Positions 1 to 9,061 of a stretch of 64,000 nucleotides of DNA are shown piece after piece. Below the pieces are notes generated by a model. The model was given only the letters and a program-made list of their open reading frames with translations. It was not told where the DNA came from and ran no database searches. Location of the stretch: NCBI GenBank assembly GCA_905373475.1, contig CAJPTC010000014.1:1-64000 (forward strand). Reading direction: 5' to 3'. The DNA comes from Bacteroidia bacterium. GTDB lineage: Bacteria; Bacteroidota; Bacteroidia; Bacteroidales; CAJPTX01. Each line of letters starts with the position of its first letter. The stretch's first letter is position 1. Made by a program: the position numbers and the translations under genes.

Positions 1-2488
1 GCGCGGGTGGGGGAACGGGAATCGGATAAGGGTCGCCCAAAAAGCCTAAAACGGGCTTCTTGAGACGGGGGAATTGGATAAATTCATGTTCTATCTCCCG
101 CGTACAACCGTCATTAGCTACTACAGCCTTGAGTTTATAATGCTTCTCATCTCCAGGGTTTACTGGTGTTGTAATATTGAGGACTTTCTTGTACGTCTCG
201 CTCGTTAGGTTCTCATTCCCTAACGTGGTAGACGTATAGGTTGGTGGTACTGTTGGCGGCAAGACCTCCTCCTCTAGCACCATATTCAGCTTCTTAGCGC
301 CCCCCAATTCGGTGAAATCTATAGGAACTTCGCCTGTACCACAGAGTACCGAGGGACCAGAGATATAGGGAGCCATGTCTGGATGAACTTCGACGGTGAT
401 GGTAGACCTTGGATGAAAATCGCAATAACGGGAAACCGTAACCGTATACGCTGTCGTTTGCTTCGGATTGATCACCTTTACTTTTGGCTTATCCGTGGCA
501 TCTAGATACTTCGCAGGCGACCACTCATAGCGTACCCCATAAAGCCATATATTGGCATCCAATTCAATACTCTCTCCGCGACAAATTGGGATGTGACCTC
601 CAGCATCTACAATTCCCTTATTGTTAGTAACCTTAATACCTGGTTCAATCAGTCTGAACTCAGAGAAATATCCATAAAGAGCATCCAAATTCCCGTCACC
701 GTTCAGGACACCTAAATGGAAGACATTGTTCGCACAAACTAGACGATAAGAGACAAAATTGCCGTTACCATCCCTCACTTTCATAATGTCTGCAGGTTTT
801 CCAGGCAAAGCGTCAGTATTGACCTGAATCCAGCGCCACTTATTAAGAGGGGAGGAAGGAGCAAGCCCATCAAAAGTGTGCCAGTTATTGATGTCGTTCA
901 GATAGTTTTCCAACGCTTTTTCATCGGAAGAGGCAGAAACATTTGAAAGCGTAGCCGTGGGCGGCGTCGTGGAAGACCATACTGTTTTTTGCAACTTAAA
1001 ATTGCCGATGGAGGTAATATCGGGATCGGAAGGATCAACAAAGGCAAGTAGGTTAAGATAATAAGAATACCCCTCAGCATGCGACTTGGAACGGCTAAAA
1101 TCTACAATTTTAGAACCGACACAGTGCTTATCGCTTGAAAGAGGAGGAATTAGAGCACCTCCACGCTGACCACTTTGAGTGGGACGATCCGTCCCCGACA
1201 TATGAAAGACCGCTATGGCTTCATTGGACTCCACTGTATAGGTTTTCCGAGAGCCTGTCATGTGAAAGGACTTTTGCTCAAGAGGGCCTAAAGTAAATGT
1301 ACCATAATCGGAGACCTTTATTGTCGTACCATGTCTATCGCCTGCAAGCACATAAAAATATTCTTTATCAATATTTTGTGAATGTATCCCTCTCACAACT
1401 CCATAATTTTGTGAGAGATAATGATATCCCACCAGCTGATCCATGACGATATCAGGATTAGGACCAATTGTAAGCCCTTCCTGATAAGTAACAACCACTC
1501 TTCCACCTGATGCTCCCGCTTCTTGCATACTCTGGATCACGGTTCCCGCCAAATTCTCACTGGGATCTCGCCCTGTTTGGTAGGCATTATTTAAACCAGA
1601 ATGAGAGTTACCAGGGGGTAAATTATTAAAATGCTCTGCGTATGGAGTAAGGATAGTAGATTCGCCCGAATCAAGCCAAAAAACATGCGTTCCTGCAGGC
1701 AGTCTCTCGCCCCATTTTCCATTGGAACCGATGGCATTTGTATTCATCCATATAGGATGTTTTACTCTCACGCGTACCTTCGTATCGTTCATTACTGCAG
1801 TGATATTGATGGAACGATAGGGAGGTAACTCCCTTTTATTGTATCGCGAATCGGAAAGCGTAAGATCCGTTTGCCCTGGCACAATAAAATATCCGGCTAC
1901 AGCAGCGTCGCCTTTTAACACCATTAGTTCACGATTCCAAGGACAGTCTATCTCGATATAGACATTGAATCTTCGTTTCAAGTTGCCAGAATGAGGCGTT
2001 CCTGTAGCAAACAGGTGAATTCCCTTTTTGGTACGATTCAGGTAGGGGCGCGTAGGATGCGACATATCGCTTTCGCTCCAATCCAAAACATTTTCTATGC
2101 AACGCGCACGATCGGCTGAGGAAGCGACACGTAAATTCCCATTTTGGAATGGCTGGAACATCCAGTCCTTCTGCAATGGACCTGTAGTACCATGTGATGC
2201 CAAATTCACTCGGATTTTTCCATTAGAAGGGATATCAAACACAGTGGGCGTAAAGCCCGTCTGAGCTGGCAGGGTGAGCGCCACCGAGGTAGGACCTCCC
2301 GTGGCTATTAAATGGAGATAAACATTAATTTGCGCTCCAGCAGGGGCATGATAGCGACTTACCTCAGGTAGATCAAACCAATACTCGTACCAGCCCTGCG
2401 CCCAAGCCGTGGTAGAAAAACAGAACAAAAGAGCAAGAAACAGAAAACGCCTCAAGCTCAGCCGAAAATATGTAGATATGCTTTTCAT
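1..2488 (-). CDS. Partial giant secreted protein, IgGFc-binding-like N-terminal region plus Ig/PKD-like region
   Basis: One uninterrupted frame of 829 residues starts at 2488 and runs off the left edge, so the C-terminus is not visible. The first 30 or so residues form a clear signal peptide (basic start, hydrophobic core, ending AWAQ). Residues of about 170-460 resemble the IgGFc-binding-type domain of bacterial surface proteins: a stretch with REIxVLKGD-like wording, a YFYVLAGD segment, and an AIAVFHMSGTDR segment followed by a PPLSS motif. Further on, around residue 640-680, a YEWSPAKYL / TTAYTVTVSRYC pattern is typical of the Ig/PKD-like modules in Bacteroidota gliding-type proteins. The start is supported by a strong Shine-Dalgarno (GGAGGAGGTG, 2491-2500). 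By analogy with other proteins of this build it may end in a T9SS type B domain, but that part lies outside the window. Function unknown; adhesion is an inference. Confidence 0.8.
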   Translation of the reverse strand, partial: MKSISTYFRLSLRRFLFLALLFCFSTTAWAQGWYEYWFDLPEVSRYHAPAGAQINVYLHLIATGGPTSVALTLPAQTGFTPTVFDIPSNGKIRVNLASHGTTGPLQKDWMFQPFQNGNLRVASSADRARCIENVLDWSESDMSHPTRPYLNRTKKGIHLFATGTPHSGNLKRRFNVYIEIDCPWNRELMVLKGDAAVAGYFIVPGQTDLTLSDSRYNKRELPPYRSINITAVMNDTKVRVRVKHPIWMNTNAIGSNGKWGERLPAGTHVFWLDSGESTILTPYAEHFNNLPPGNSHSGLNNAYQTGRDPSENLAGTVIQSMQEAGASGGRVVVTYQEGLTIGPNPDIVMDQLVGYHYLSQNYGVVRGIHSQNIDKEYFYVLAGDRHGTTIKVSDYGTFTLGPLEQKSFHMTGSRKTYTVESNEAIAVFHMSGTDRPTQSGQRGGALIPPLSSDKHCVGSKIVDFSRSKSHAEGYSYYLNLLAFVDPSDPDITSIGNFKLQKTVWSSTTPPTATLSNVSASSDEKALENYLNDINNWHTFDGLAPSSPLNKWRWIQVNTDALPGKPADIMKVRDGNGNFVSYRLVCANNVFHLGVLNGDGNLDALYGYFSEFRLIEPGIKVTNNKGIVDAGGHIPICRGESIELDANIWLYGVRYEWSPAKYLDATDKPKVKVINPKQTTAYTVTVSRYCDFHPRSTITVEVHPDMAPYISGPSVLCGTGEVPIDFTELGGAKKLNMVLEEEVLPPTVPPTYTSTTLGNENLTSETYKKVLNITTPVNPGDEKHYKLKAVVANDGCTREIEHEFIQFPRLKKPVLGFLGDPYPIPVPPPA

Positions 2489-2520
2489 GTCACCTCCTCC
2501 AAAAACAATAATCCTCGCAT

Positions 2521-2528
2521 CAAATTTA
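2521..2528 (-). promoter_or_regulatory. Bacteroidota -7 box (TAAATTTG) for the left-edge secreted protein
   Basis: On the minus strand the sequence TAAATTTG matches the Bacteroidota -7 consensus TAnnTTTG and lies 33 bases before the start codon. I see no matching TTTG element at the -33 distance, so the call rests on the -7 box and its position. Confidence 0.45.
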
Positions 2529-2671
2529 ACGAGTTACGAGCAGAGTTTGTTAGCCACCATAGGGGGTAAAATGCTATTTAGTGACCAACTCACGAAATAC
2601 AAGGCAATTTGTAGGAATTACGTAGACAGATTTTAGAAGTGCATGGGACGAAAATAGGCGGAATTGAGTAC

Positions 2672-2706
2672 AAAAAAGGGAGGCTTCGTAGAACCTCCCT
2701 TTTGTA
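2672..2706 (-). terminator. Rho-independent terminator after ppdK
   Basis: On the minus strand AAAAGGGAGG and CCTCCCTTTT form a 10-bp stem around a 10-base loop, and the second arm runs into TTTTTT. It lies just after the ppdK stop codon and separates ppdK from the downstream secreted protein. Confidence 0.85.
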
Positions 2707-2726
2707 TCAAACAGAAAAACGTCAGT

Positions 2727-5456
2727 TTACTTCTCAGAAGCAAGAGCTGCCCGCGCTACCGTAAGACGTGCAATCGGTACGCGGAAAGGCGAACAACTTA
2801 CATAATTCAACCCAAGGTTGCAGCAATACTCAATGGAAGTAGGATCGCCGCCATGTTCACCGCAAATACCAAGCGATATTTCGGGCTTTGTAGCGCGTCC
2901 GAGTTCCGCAGCACGTGCAATAAGCGATACTACCCCTTTACGATCGAGCGTCTTGAACGGGTCAAACTTCAGAATACCTTGCTTCAGGTAATAAGGCAAG
3001 AAACGCCCTATATCGTCACGGCTGTAGCCAAACACCATCTGGGTAAGGTCATTCGTACCGAAGCTAAAGAAGTCGGCTTCAGCCGCAATTTCATCGGCTG
3101 TTAGAGCAGCTCGCGGAATCTCAATCATCGTACCAATCTTGAACTCGATACGGTCGTTGTACTCCTTAAACATCTCTTCTGCCTTCGCCAAAATAACCGC
3201 CTTCTGGTTTTTAAATTCATTGACGTGACCAATAAGCGGTACCATAATTTCGGGATAAACGGTAATACCCCTCTTCTTCAAAATAAGCGCCGCCTCAATG
3301 ATAGCGTGCGTTTGCATTTGGGTTATTTCGGGGTAAAGCACTCCTAAACGACAGCCACGGAAACCCAACATGGGGTTCACCTCCTGCAACTGTTCCACGG
3401 TATTTTTCAAATCTTCAACCGAGAGTCCCAACTGCTTTGCTACCGTTTCCTGTTGCGTCCGTGATTTTGGCAAGAACTCGTGCAACGGCGGATCCAAGAG
3501 ACGAACAGTAACATGCAGATCGTGCATCGCTTCAAAGATGCCAATAAAATCTTCACGCTGCATGGGGAGCAACTTCGCCAAAGCCTTGCGACGCCCTTCT
3601 TCGTCCTCCGCCAAAATCATTTCACGCATTGCCGTGATCCGATCGCCCTCAAAGAACATGTGTTCTGTACGACAAAGACCAATTCCCTGTGCACCAAAGT
3701 TACGAGCCACGGTACTATCGTGTGGCGTATCGGCATTGGTGCGCACTTTCATCTTAGCGAACTTATCTGCCAAAGACATGAGGCGCGCAAAATCGCCACT
3801 CATATCAGCATCGCGCGTAGCAATCTCTCCTGCATAGACACGTCCTGTACTACCATCGAGGGAGATCCAATCACCTTCCTTGAAAGCGCCATTGGGTGCT
3901 TTCATTTCCCGTTTAGCGTAATCAATATCTAGCGTAGCAACGCCAGAAACGCAACATTTCCCCATACCACGAGCTACAACAGCTGCATGAGAGGTCATAC
4001 CTCCACGCGCTGTCAAAATGCCATTCGCAGCGTGCATCCCGCGCAAATCTTCAGGCGAGGTTTCTTGACGTACCAAGATAACTTGCTCACCACGCGTCGC
4101 CCACTCTTCTGCAACATCTGCAAAGAAGACAATTCGTCCAGTAGCGGCTCCAGGAGAAGCTGGAAGCCCCGATGCAACCACTTTCGCATTGGCAAGAGCA
4201 CCTTTGTCAAATATAGGGTGCAGCAGCTCATCCAGCTTTTCGGGTTCAACACGGAGTACTGCCGTCTTCTCGTCGATCATCCCTTCATCAAGCATGTCCA
4301 TAGCCATTTTCACCATAGCCATCCCCGTGCGTTTCCCAGAGCGGGTTTGTAGCATCCACAGCTTACCGTCCTGAATGGTAAACTCAATATCCTGCATATC
4401 GTGATAGTGCTCTTCCAGTTTGCGCTGTATCGCATCTAGTTCGGCGAATGCTGCTGGCATTACCTCTTCGAGGGACGGAGCAATGCGTTTCCGTTCTTCT
4501 TCGCTTACATCCTTTAATTTTGCCCAACGACGTGAACCTTCTATCGTGATAGGTTGTGGGGTTCGTACGCCAGCTACCACGTCTTCGCCCTGTGCATTTA
4601 CTAAGAACTCACCGTTGAAAATACGTTCACCAGTAGCCGCATCGCGCGTAAAAGCTACACCCGTAGCCGAAGTTTCGCCCATATTGCCGAATACCATGCA
4701 CTGCACATTTACGGCAGTCCCCCACTCTTCGGGGATTTTATTTAAGCGACGATAGAGTTTTGCCCGATCGTTCATCCAGCTTTCAAAGACAGCGAAAATT
4801 GCACCCCAGAGCTGTTCCTTTGCTTCCGTTGGGAAAGTTTTGCCCGTGAACTTAAGGACTGCTGCCTTAAACTCTTTAACAAGCTCCTGCAAGTCTTCAA
4901 CCGTAAATTCTGTATCCGACTTTATACCCCGTTTCGCCTTCTGAGCATCGATAATAACCTCGAACGGGTCTTCCGCCTCTTTCGATTCGGGCTTAAGCCC
5001 AAGCACCACATCGCCATACATTTGGATGAAGCGTCGGTAGCTATCCCAAGCGAAACGCGGATTGGAGGTACGTTTTGCCAAGCCCTCAACCGCTTGGTCA
5101 TTAAGCCCAAGGTTGAGAATTGTATCCATCATACCAGGCATAGACGCACGAGCTCCCGAACGTACGGAGACCAACAACGGGTTTTCCTTGTCACCGAACT
5201 TAGCCCCCATAGTGACCTCTAGCCCTTCGATGGCACTTTGTACATCGGCTTCTAGCAGTTTTACAATCTGCTCTTTCCCCAACTTGTAGTAATCGTTGCA
5301 GGTTGCCGTAGTTATTGTAAAACCTGGAGGGACTGGCATCCCCAGTAAACTCATTTCCGCCAAGTTCGCGCCTTTTCCGCCAAGCTCATTACGCATTGCA
5401 CCATTGCCCTGCGTCTTCGCTCCGCCAAATGTAAATACACGCTGTTGTTTATCCAT
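2727..5456 (-). CDS. ppdK: Pyruvate, phosphate dikinase
   Basis: Interconverts pyruvate, ATP and phosphate with PEP, AMP and pyrophosphate in the cytoplasm; in anaerobic Bacteroidota it links glycolysis and gluconeogenesis. The product of 909 residues has the family order: an N-terminal nucleotide-binding domain beginning VFTFGGAK...LGGKGANLAEM, a swivelling phosphohistidine domain with the GGMTSHAAV motif (His about residue 490), and a C-terminal PEP/pyruvate barrel with the CGEHGGDP catalytic motif near the end. The frame stays open for 57 codons upstream, to 5627, but that extension contains a consensus promoter box (5515-5522) and no family similarity. I therefore place the start at the ATG at 5456, where the conserved N-terminus begins. 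Its 5' region also overlaps the terminator of the upstream flavodoxin gene, so it is transcribed on its own. Confidence 0.95.
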   Translation of the reverse strand: MDKQQRVFTFGGAKTQGNGAMRNELGGKGANLAEMSLLGMPVPPGFTITTATCNDYYKLGKEQIVKLLEADVQSAIEGLEVTMGAKFGDKENPLLVSVRSGARASMPGMMDTILNLGLNDQAVEGLAKRTSNPRFAWDSYRRFIQMYGDVVLGLKPESKEAEDPFEVIIDAQKAKRGIKSDTEFTVEDLQELVKEFKAAVLKFTGKTFPTEAKEQLWGAIFAVFESWMNDRAKLYRRLNKIPEEWGTAVNVQCMVFGNMGETSATGVAFTRDAATGERIFNGEFLVNAQGEDVVAGVRTPQPITIEGSRRWAKLKDVSEEERKRIAPSLEEVMPAAFAELDAIQRKLEEHYHDMQDIEFTIQDGKLWMLQTRSGKRTGMAMVKMAMDMLDEGMIDEKTAVLRVEPEKLDELLHPIFDKGALANAKVVASGLPASPGAATGRIVFFADVAEEWATRGEQVILVRQETSPEDLRGMHAANGILTARGGMTSHAAVVARGMGKCCVSGVATLDIDYAKREMKAPNGAFKEGDWISLDGSTGRVYAGEIATRDADMSGDFARLMSLADKFAKMKVRTNADTPHDSTVARNFGAQGIGLCRTEHMFFEGDRITAMREMILAEDEEGRRKALAKLLPMQREDFIGIFEAMHDLHVTVRLLDPPLHEFLPKSRTQQETVAKQLGLSVEDLKNTVEQLQEVNPMLGFRGCRLGVLYPEITQMQTHAIIEAALILKKRGITVYPEIMVPLIGHVNEFKNQKAVILAKAEEMFKEYNDRIEFKIGTMIEIPRAALTADEIAAEADFFSFGTNDLTQMVFGYSRDDIGRFLPYYLKQGILKFDPFKTLDRKGVVSLIARAAELGRATKPEISLGICGEHGGDPTSIEYCCNLGLNYVSCSPFRVPIARLTVARAALASEK

Positions 5457-5514
5457 ATCTTTATTCGTTTCTCGCAGCGCTCTTCCGAGCGCCTTTATCA
5501 AAGCCATTAGACTG

Positions 5515-5522
5515 CAAAGGTA
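5515..5522 (-). promoter_or_regulatory. Bacteroidota -7 box (TACCTTTG) of ppdK
   Basis: TACCTTTG on the minus strand fits TAnnTTTG exactly and would start transcription about 50 bases before the chosen ppdK start. No good -33 TTTG is seen at the usual spacing. The box supports the shorter ppdK start. Confidence 0.55.
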
Positions 5523-5555
5523 GTTGCAGTTTTTCAGACAGTCGTTCTTGGGCAC

Positions 5556-5593
5556 AAAAAATCCCATCAACACGTTTTTGTGCGATGGGATTA
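5556..5593 (-). terminator. Rho-independent terminator after the flavodoxin gene
   Basis: On the minus strand AATCCCATC and GATGGGATT pair, helped by an inner CAC/GTG pairing, and are followed by a run of T. It sits in the 100-odd bases between the flavodoxin stop and the ppdK promoter. Confidence 0.8.
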
Positions 5594-5630
5594 TGAAACT
5601 CGAATCTATGGCGTTGTAACACGCCAAGGG

Positions 5631-6176
5631 CTACTTAATCGTGGCTGTCCATTTCTGGATGTCGCTCTTCTTGGCACTGTTAAGCAACTTTCCTTCCCCC
5701 CACTTGATTTTGGGGTAGGCCGCTTTCAAGTTAGCGCAAGAATTCTTGATACTACTGCTGCCAGAGGTAGCAAATGGAACAACCAGTTTATCGCCGAAAT
5801 TGTGCGCTTCGATAAATGTATTGATTAGGGTAGGCGCCGTATCCCACCAAATAGGGAAACCCAGATAGATTATGTCGTACTCCCCTAAGTTCTCCACTTT
5901 CGTTTTTAGTGCAGGGCGACTGCTCTTATCGCTCATCTCTACTGAAGAACGACTTTGTTTGTTTCTCCAGTCCAGATCGGCGCTCGTGTAGGCTTTTTCG
6001 GGCTCAATCTGAAATAGTACACCATCGGTAGCTTCAGCAACGAGCTTTGCAACCTCTGCGGTAGTACCCGTAGCCGAGAAATAGGCTACAAGCACCTTCT
6101 TATTCGCTGTATTATCTTGTGCAAGTAGACTCAGCGCCAGTGTGGCAAAGAGTGCGACTATCCATAGTCTTTTCAT
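5631..6176 (-). CDS. Exported flavodoxin-family protein
   Basis: A 181-residue protein with a signal peptide (residues 1-20, ending LSLLAQ) followed by a flavodoxin fold of the Flavodoxin_4 type. The FMN phosphate-binding loop is visible as YFSATGTTAEV at about residues 32-42. The YLGFPIWWDTAPT stretch corresponds to the second flavin-binding loop of this family. Family members are electron carriers or FMN-dependent reductases. The export signal suggests a periplasmic or envelope place, which is common for this subgroup in Bacteroidota, but the partner is unknown. It has its own terminator and is not clearly in an operon: the DUF4139 gene upstream ends 101 bases away. Confidence 0.85.
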   Translation of the reverse strand: MKRLWIVALFATLALSLLAQDNTANKKVLVAYFSATGTTAEVAKLVAEATDGVLFQIEPEKAYTSADLDWRNKQSRSSVEMSDKSSRPALKTKVENLGEYDIIYLGFPIWWDTAPTLINTFIEAHNFGDKLVVPFATSGSSSIKNSCANLKAAYPKIKWGEGKLLNSAKKSDIQKWTATIK

Positions 6177-6277
6177 TGAACTTTCTTATTAGTGATTACA
6201 ATCGTATTGAAATATGCATTGAAATACAGTAGTTTGGAACGGTGCGAAGCGGAATGGGCTTTGTTTTCCTACTGTGT

Positions 6278-7936
6278 TTAGAAATCGATCTGTACAGTTT
6301 TCGGATAACGTACCTTGTAGCTGAGGCGTAGCGTTTTGGCTTCGCCAGCTCCCAGTTGCAACTGCCACGTAAGCTCGCCTTTCGTACTGTTTACTTCCGC
6401 ACCCGACGATTCTAGAAGCTCTACCTTTATATTCTCTTCGGCTGAAAGCGGGTACTGATCCTTTAGCGTTATCTCTATAGCTTCCTTCTTGTTGTTACGC
6501 ACCAAGAGGTCATACGTGAAGATACGCTCGCGGTTAGAGGAAAGGAACACGTCGCTTGTTTTATCGGAAATAACTTTCCGCTCGATAGCAATTCGCGGCT
6601 CAACCCCCAGCGTAATTTGGAGTTCGTTCGTCTCACTGGTCGGAGTGAGATAGGTAGAACCAGCACGCATCTTTTCAAAGACGATGTATGCCTGCGAATT
6701 GAAGAGACCATACTTGTTGTAGTCCTTGATCGTTGCAATGAGAAAAGCCTCTGTATTAAGTTTTGGAACAGCCGAATAGCTGTAGGATGCTGGCAAGTCT
6801 ATCGTTTGGATTTCGATCTGATGCTCGCGTCCGTTCGGAAGGACATCATAAGGCATTTTAATCTCGTAGGATACGTTGAGCATATTCGACGATACTTCTA
6901 CATCGTCTTCCGCTAGCGCAGAGTCGTAGCTTTCATCGAAACTAGCCTCTTCAAGTTCAGCCCTCGGTGCAGCCATTGCAGCATCCATTCGGTTAGAAGC
7001 TCCTAAAGCCATTACAGAGCGTTTTGCAGAACGCACTTGATACTGCTGGAAGTCGCGTAGCGTCCAAGGCAACAATGTGGGGAGTTGCTGGTAGAGTTGC
7101 GCATAACCATAAACGAGACGTAGTTTTACGCCTTCCCAGAACAAGCCCGTGCTCTGCGCGACTGAGGCGCGGCTTACGAGCTTTAACGGTTTTTGCGACA
7201 TCTCACCGCGGATCTCGTACGAATGATTCCAACGCGCCCCGTTCGCCAGATAGCGTACAAAAACTTCTGTATTTACCGCAGCAGCCGAGCGAAGTTGGAG
7301 TATAGCACGTCCGCGTCTGTAGGTTTTGCCCGCAGCGATTCCCTGATCTTTCAACCGATCGCGTAAACGCTGGAGTTGGAGCTCTATATTTTGCAGATCG
7401 GTAGTTAGTTTGTTGCGTTGTACTTCCAGCGACTTCCTTTTTTCAAATACGTATTGCATCAGCTCATTAAGCTTTTGCGTCGATCCCTGTAGTACATCTG
7501 AGCCCTCATTCGTTTGCACACCAAGCGCAGCTATATAGCCTTCTGTGGCACTCTTCTCAGCGCTAATTAGGTCGCGTTGTCCCACGAGCTTTTTGTATTC
7601 CGCAAGAGTCTCTTTGGCTAGGGGCGCGAGATCTGCCAAGTCATCAAACGGAATATTCTCGATCATAAATTGTGAGGAAAGAATAGTAATTCCCTCTTTC
7701 TCGAAAGCTATTTGTAGGGTTTCTTCCTGTACTTGTGGCGAGAGGTTTTCAATGATAAGAGTTGATACACCTTCAGGAACGTCTAGCCGCACTTGGTGAG
7801 TGAGCTCGGCTGCATTGAGGTAGACGGTAACCGTCTTGAGTTGTGCTTTGGTTTGTATCATTTTCTCAGCTGCTAGTGTGTTTGTGCTCAGGAATGCGAG
7901 TAACAGCCCGAACAGGTAAAAATAAAAACGTCTCAT
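6278..7936 (-). CDS. DUF4140/DUF4139 (mucoidy inhibitor A-like) exported protein
   Basis: A 552-residue protein with a signal peptide (first 22 or so residues, ending NTLAA). It has a short N-terminal DUF4140 region (KTVTVYLNAAELTHQV...GVSTLIIENLSP), a central helical coiled-coil stretch rich in K, E, L and Q (about residues 100-200), and a C-terminal DUF4139 beta-rich domain ending in LSYKVRYPKTVQIDF. The same layout is found in proteins named mucoidy inhibitor MuiA, whose biochemical role is not known. Length and order of parts look complete. It follows the membrane-protein gene at 8069 by 132 bases, on the same strand. Confidence 0.85.
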   Translation of the reverse strand: MRRFYFYLFGLLLAFLSTNTLAAEKMIQTKAQLKTVTVYLNAAELTHQVRLDVPEGVSTLIIENLSPQVQEETLQIAFEKEGITILSSQFMIENIPFDDLADLAPLAKETLAEYKKLVGQRDLISAEKSATEGYIAALGVQTNEGSDVLQGSTQKLNELMQYVFEKRKSLEVQRNKLTTDLQNIELQLQRLRDRLKDQGIAAGKTYRRGRAILQLRSAAAVNTEVFVRYLANGARWNHSYEIRGEMSQKPLKLVSRASVAQSTGLFWEGVKLRLVYGYAQLYQQLPTLLPWTLRDFQQYQVRSAKRSVMALGASNRMDAAMAAPRAELEEASFDESYDSALAEDDVEVSSNMLNVSYEIKMPYDVLPNGREHQIEIQTIDLPASYSYSAVPKLNTEAFLIATIKDYNKYGLFNSQAYIVFEKMRAGSTYLTPTSETNELQITLGVEPRIAIERKVISDKTSDVFLSSNRERIFTYDLLVRNNKKEAIEITLKDQYPLSAEENIKVELLESSGAEVNSTKGELTWQLQLGAGEAKTLRLSYKVRYPKTVQIDF

Positions 7937-8068
7937 CTGTGTGTAAATTTATTTCTAATACACGTACCAAAGATACAATTTGTTGCAAAGCCAATTTCGT
8001 GCCAAAGAGGAAAAGGTCTTCAATTACCTCCTCCGAACAGAAAGCACGCTCCACTACTTGCCAATAGC

Positions 8069-9049
8069 CTAAATAAAATGAAGGGTAAAGGCGCTGGAGA
8101 GTATGAGAAAAAAGAGGAGATTGGCGAGACGTCCTGTGCTGTACGTAAGCGTATAACAGATCATTGCCCCTAGGAAAGCGAATGTGATGGGCAACATGTA
8201 GAATGGATCACGCACAAAAAATAATGCAAAAAGAGCAATAAGAAAATCCCAAATAAAGATATTGTATACCAGTAAATAGCTCGTACGGTGTACTTTGTGG
8301 GGAGAACGCATGCGGAGTATCGTGGGCAACCAAAGCAGGAAAACCCAAAGCACATAAAGAGGACGTGCGGGGTTGCATATTACCCAATGCATCATGTCGC
8401 CTGGGCGAATACCCAAGACGAGTGCAACGGGATAGTACTGCAAGATATCGGTCTCTGTGAGCCAACATACAAAAAAAACAGTAGCCCCCGTGAGGAATAT
8501 GCCTGCCACAATGAGTAGTATACCGCGTAGGCTCATTACCCCACGATTGAGTAAAATGAGCACGGGAGCACAAGCGAAAAAAAGTGCAGGCAAGTAGAAC
8601 AATGAGGAGAAGCCAATCAGAACGCTAATAAGAAAAACACGACTCAGAACATGCACTGCTTGCGCAGACTGCAAGATCATAGCCAGTGCAAATACGAGAA
8701 ACAAGAGCGCTACTAATGGCGGCAAGAGGTTGTGTGCTCCCATCCCCAAGCCCCCCAGAAGTAAGGGGAGTAGAACCACTAGGAGATAGGAGTGCGAGAT
8801 TCCCGAAACGTAACGAATGAGCAGCAAGCGTGCCAGTACGCTTCCGAGTATCAAAAGTGCATAACTCAACGGGAAACCAACGGAAAAGGGGATTTTAGAA
8901 AGCAAACGTCCACCAATGGGGAGAAGCTCTTCTTCAAGAAGCAACCAAGAGTGATCGCCAAAATGATAGGAGGCGAGAATAGCGATGGCGAGTAGTATAA
9001 AGCCGCCAATAAGTGCACTTGGGTGCGTTCTATTGAAAAAGCGCAACAA
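8069..9049 (-). CDS. Polytopic membrane protein, DUF6427-like
   Basis: A 326-residue, highly hydrophobic protein with about nine or ten predicted membrane segments and few loops. The opening MLRFFNRTHPSALIGG resembles a Bacteroidota-specific membrane family (DUF6427), which has no assigned function. I see no catalytic or transport motif. It starts 12 bases after the purD stop, so it is almost certainly co-transcribed with purD and the transporter upstream. That pairing does not prove a role in purine synthesis. Confidence 0.7.
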   Translation of the reverse strand: MLRFFNRTHPSALIGGFILLAIAILASYHFGDHSWLLLEEELLPIGGRLLSKIPFSVGFPLSYALLILGSVLARLLLIRYVSGISHSYLLVVLLPLLLGGLGMGAHNLLPPLVALLFLVFALAMILQSAQAVHVLSRVFLISVLIGFSSLFYLPALFFACAPVLILLNRGVMSLRGILLIVAGIFLTGATVFFVCWLTETDILQYYPVALVLGIRPGDMMHWVICNPARPLYVLWVFLLWLPTILRMRSPHKVHRTSYLLVYNIFIWDFLIALFALFFVRDPFYMLPITFAFLGAMICYTLTYSTGRLANLLFFLILSSAFTLHFI

Positions 9050-9061
9050 AACCCAAAGCGT

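Noticed and set aside
5457..5627. 57-codon upstream extension of ppdK
   Set aside because: It holds a -7 promoter box and overlaps the upstream terminator; the conserved N-terminus starts at 5456.
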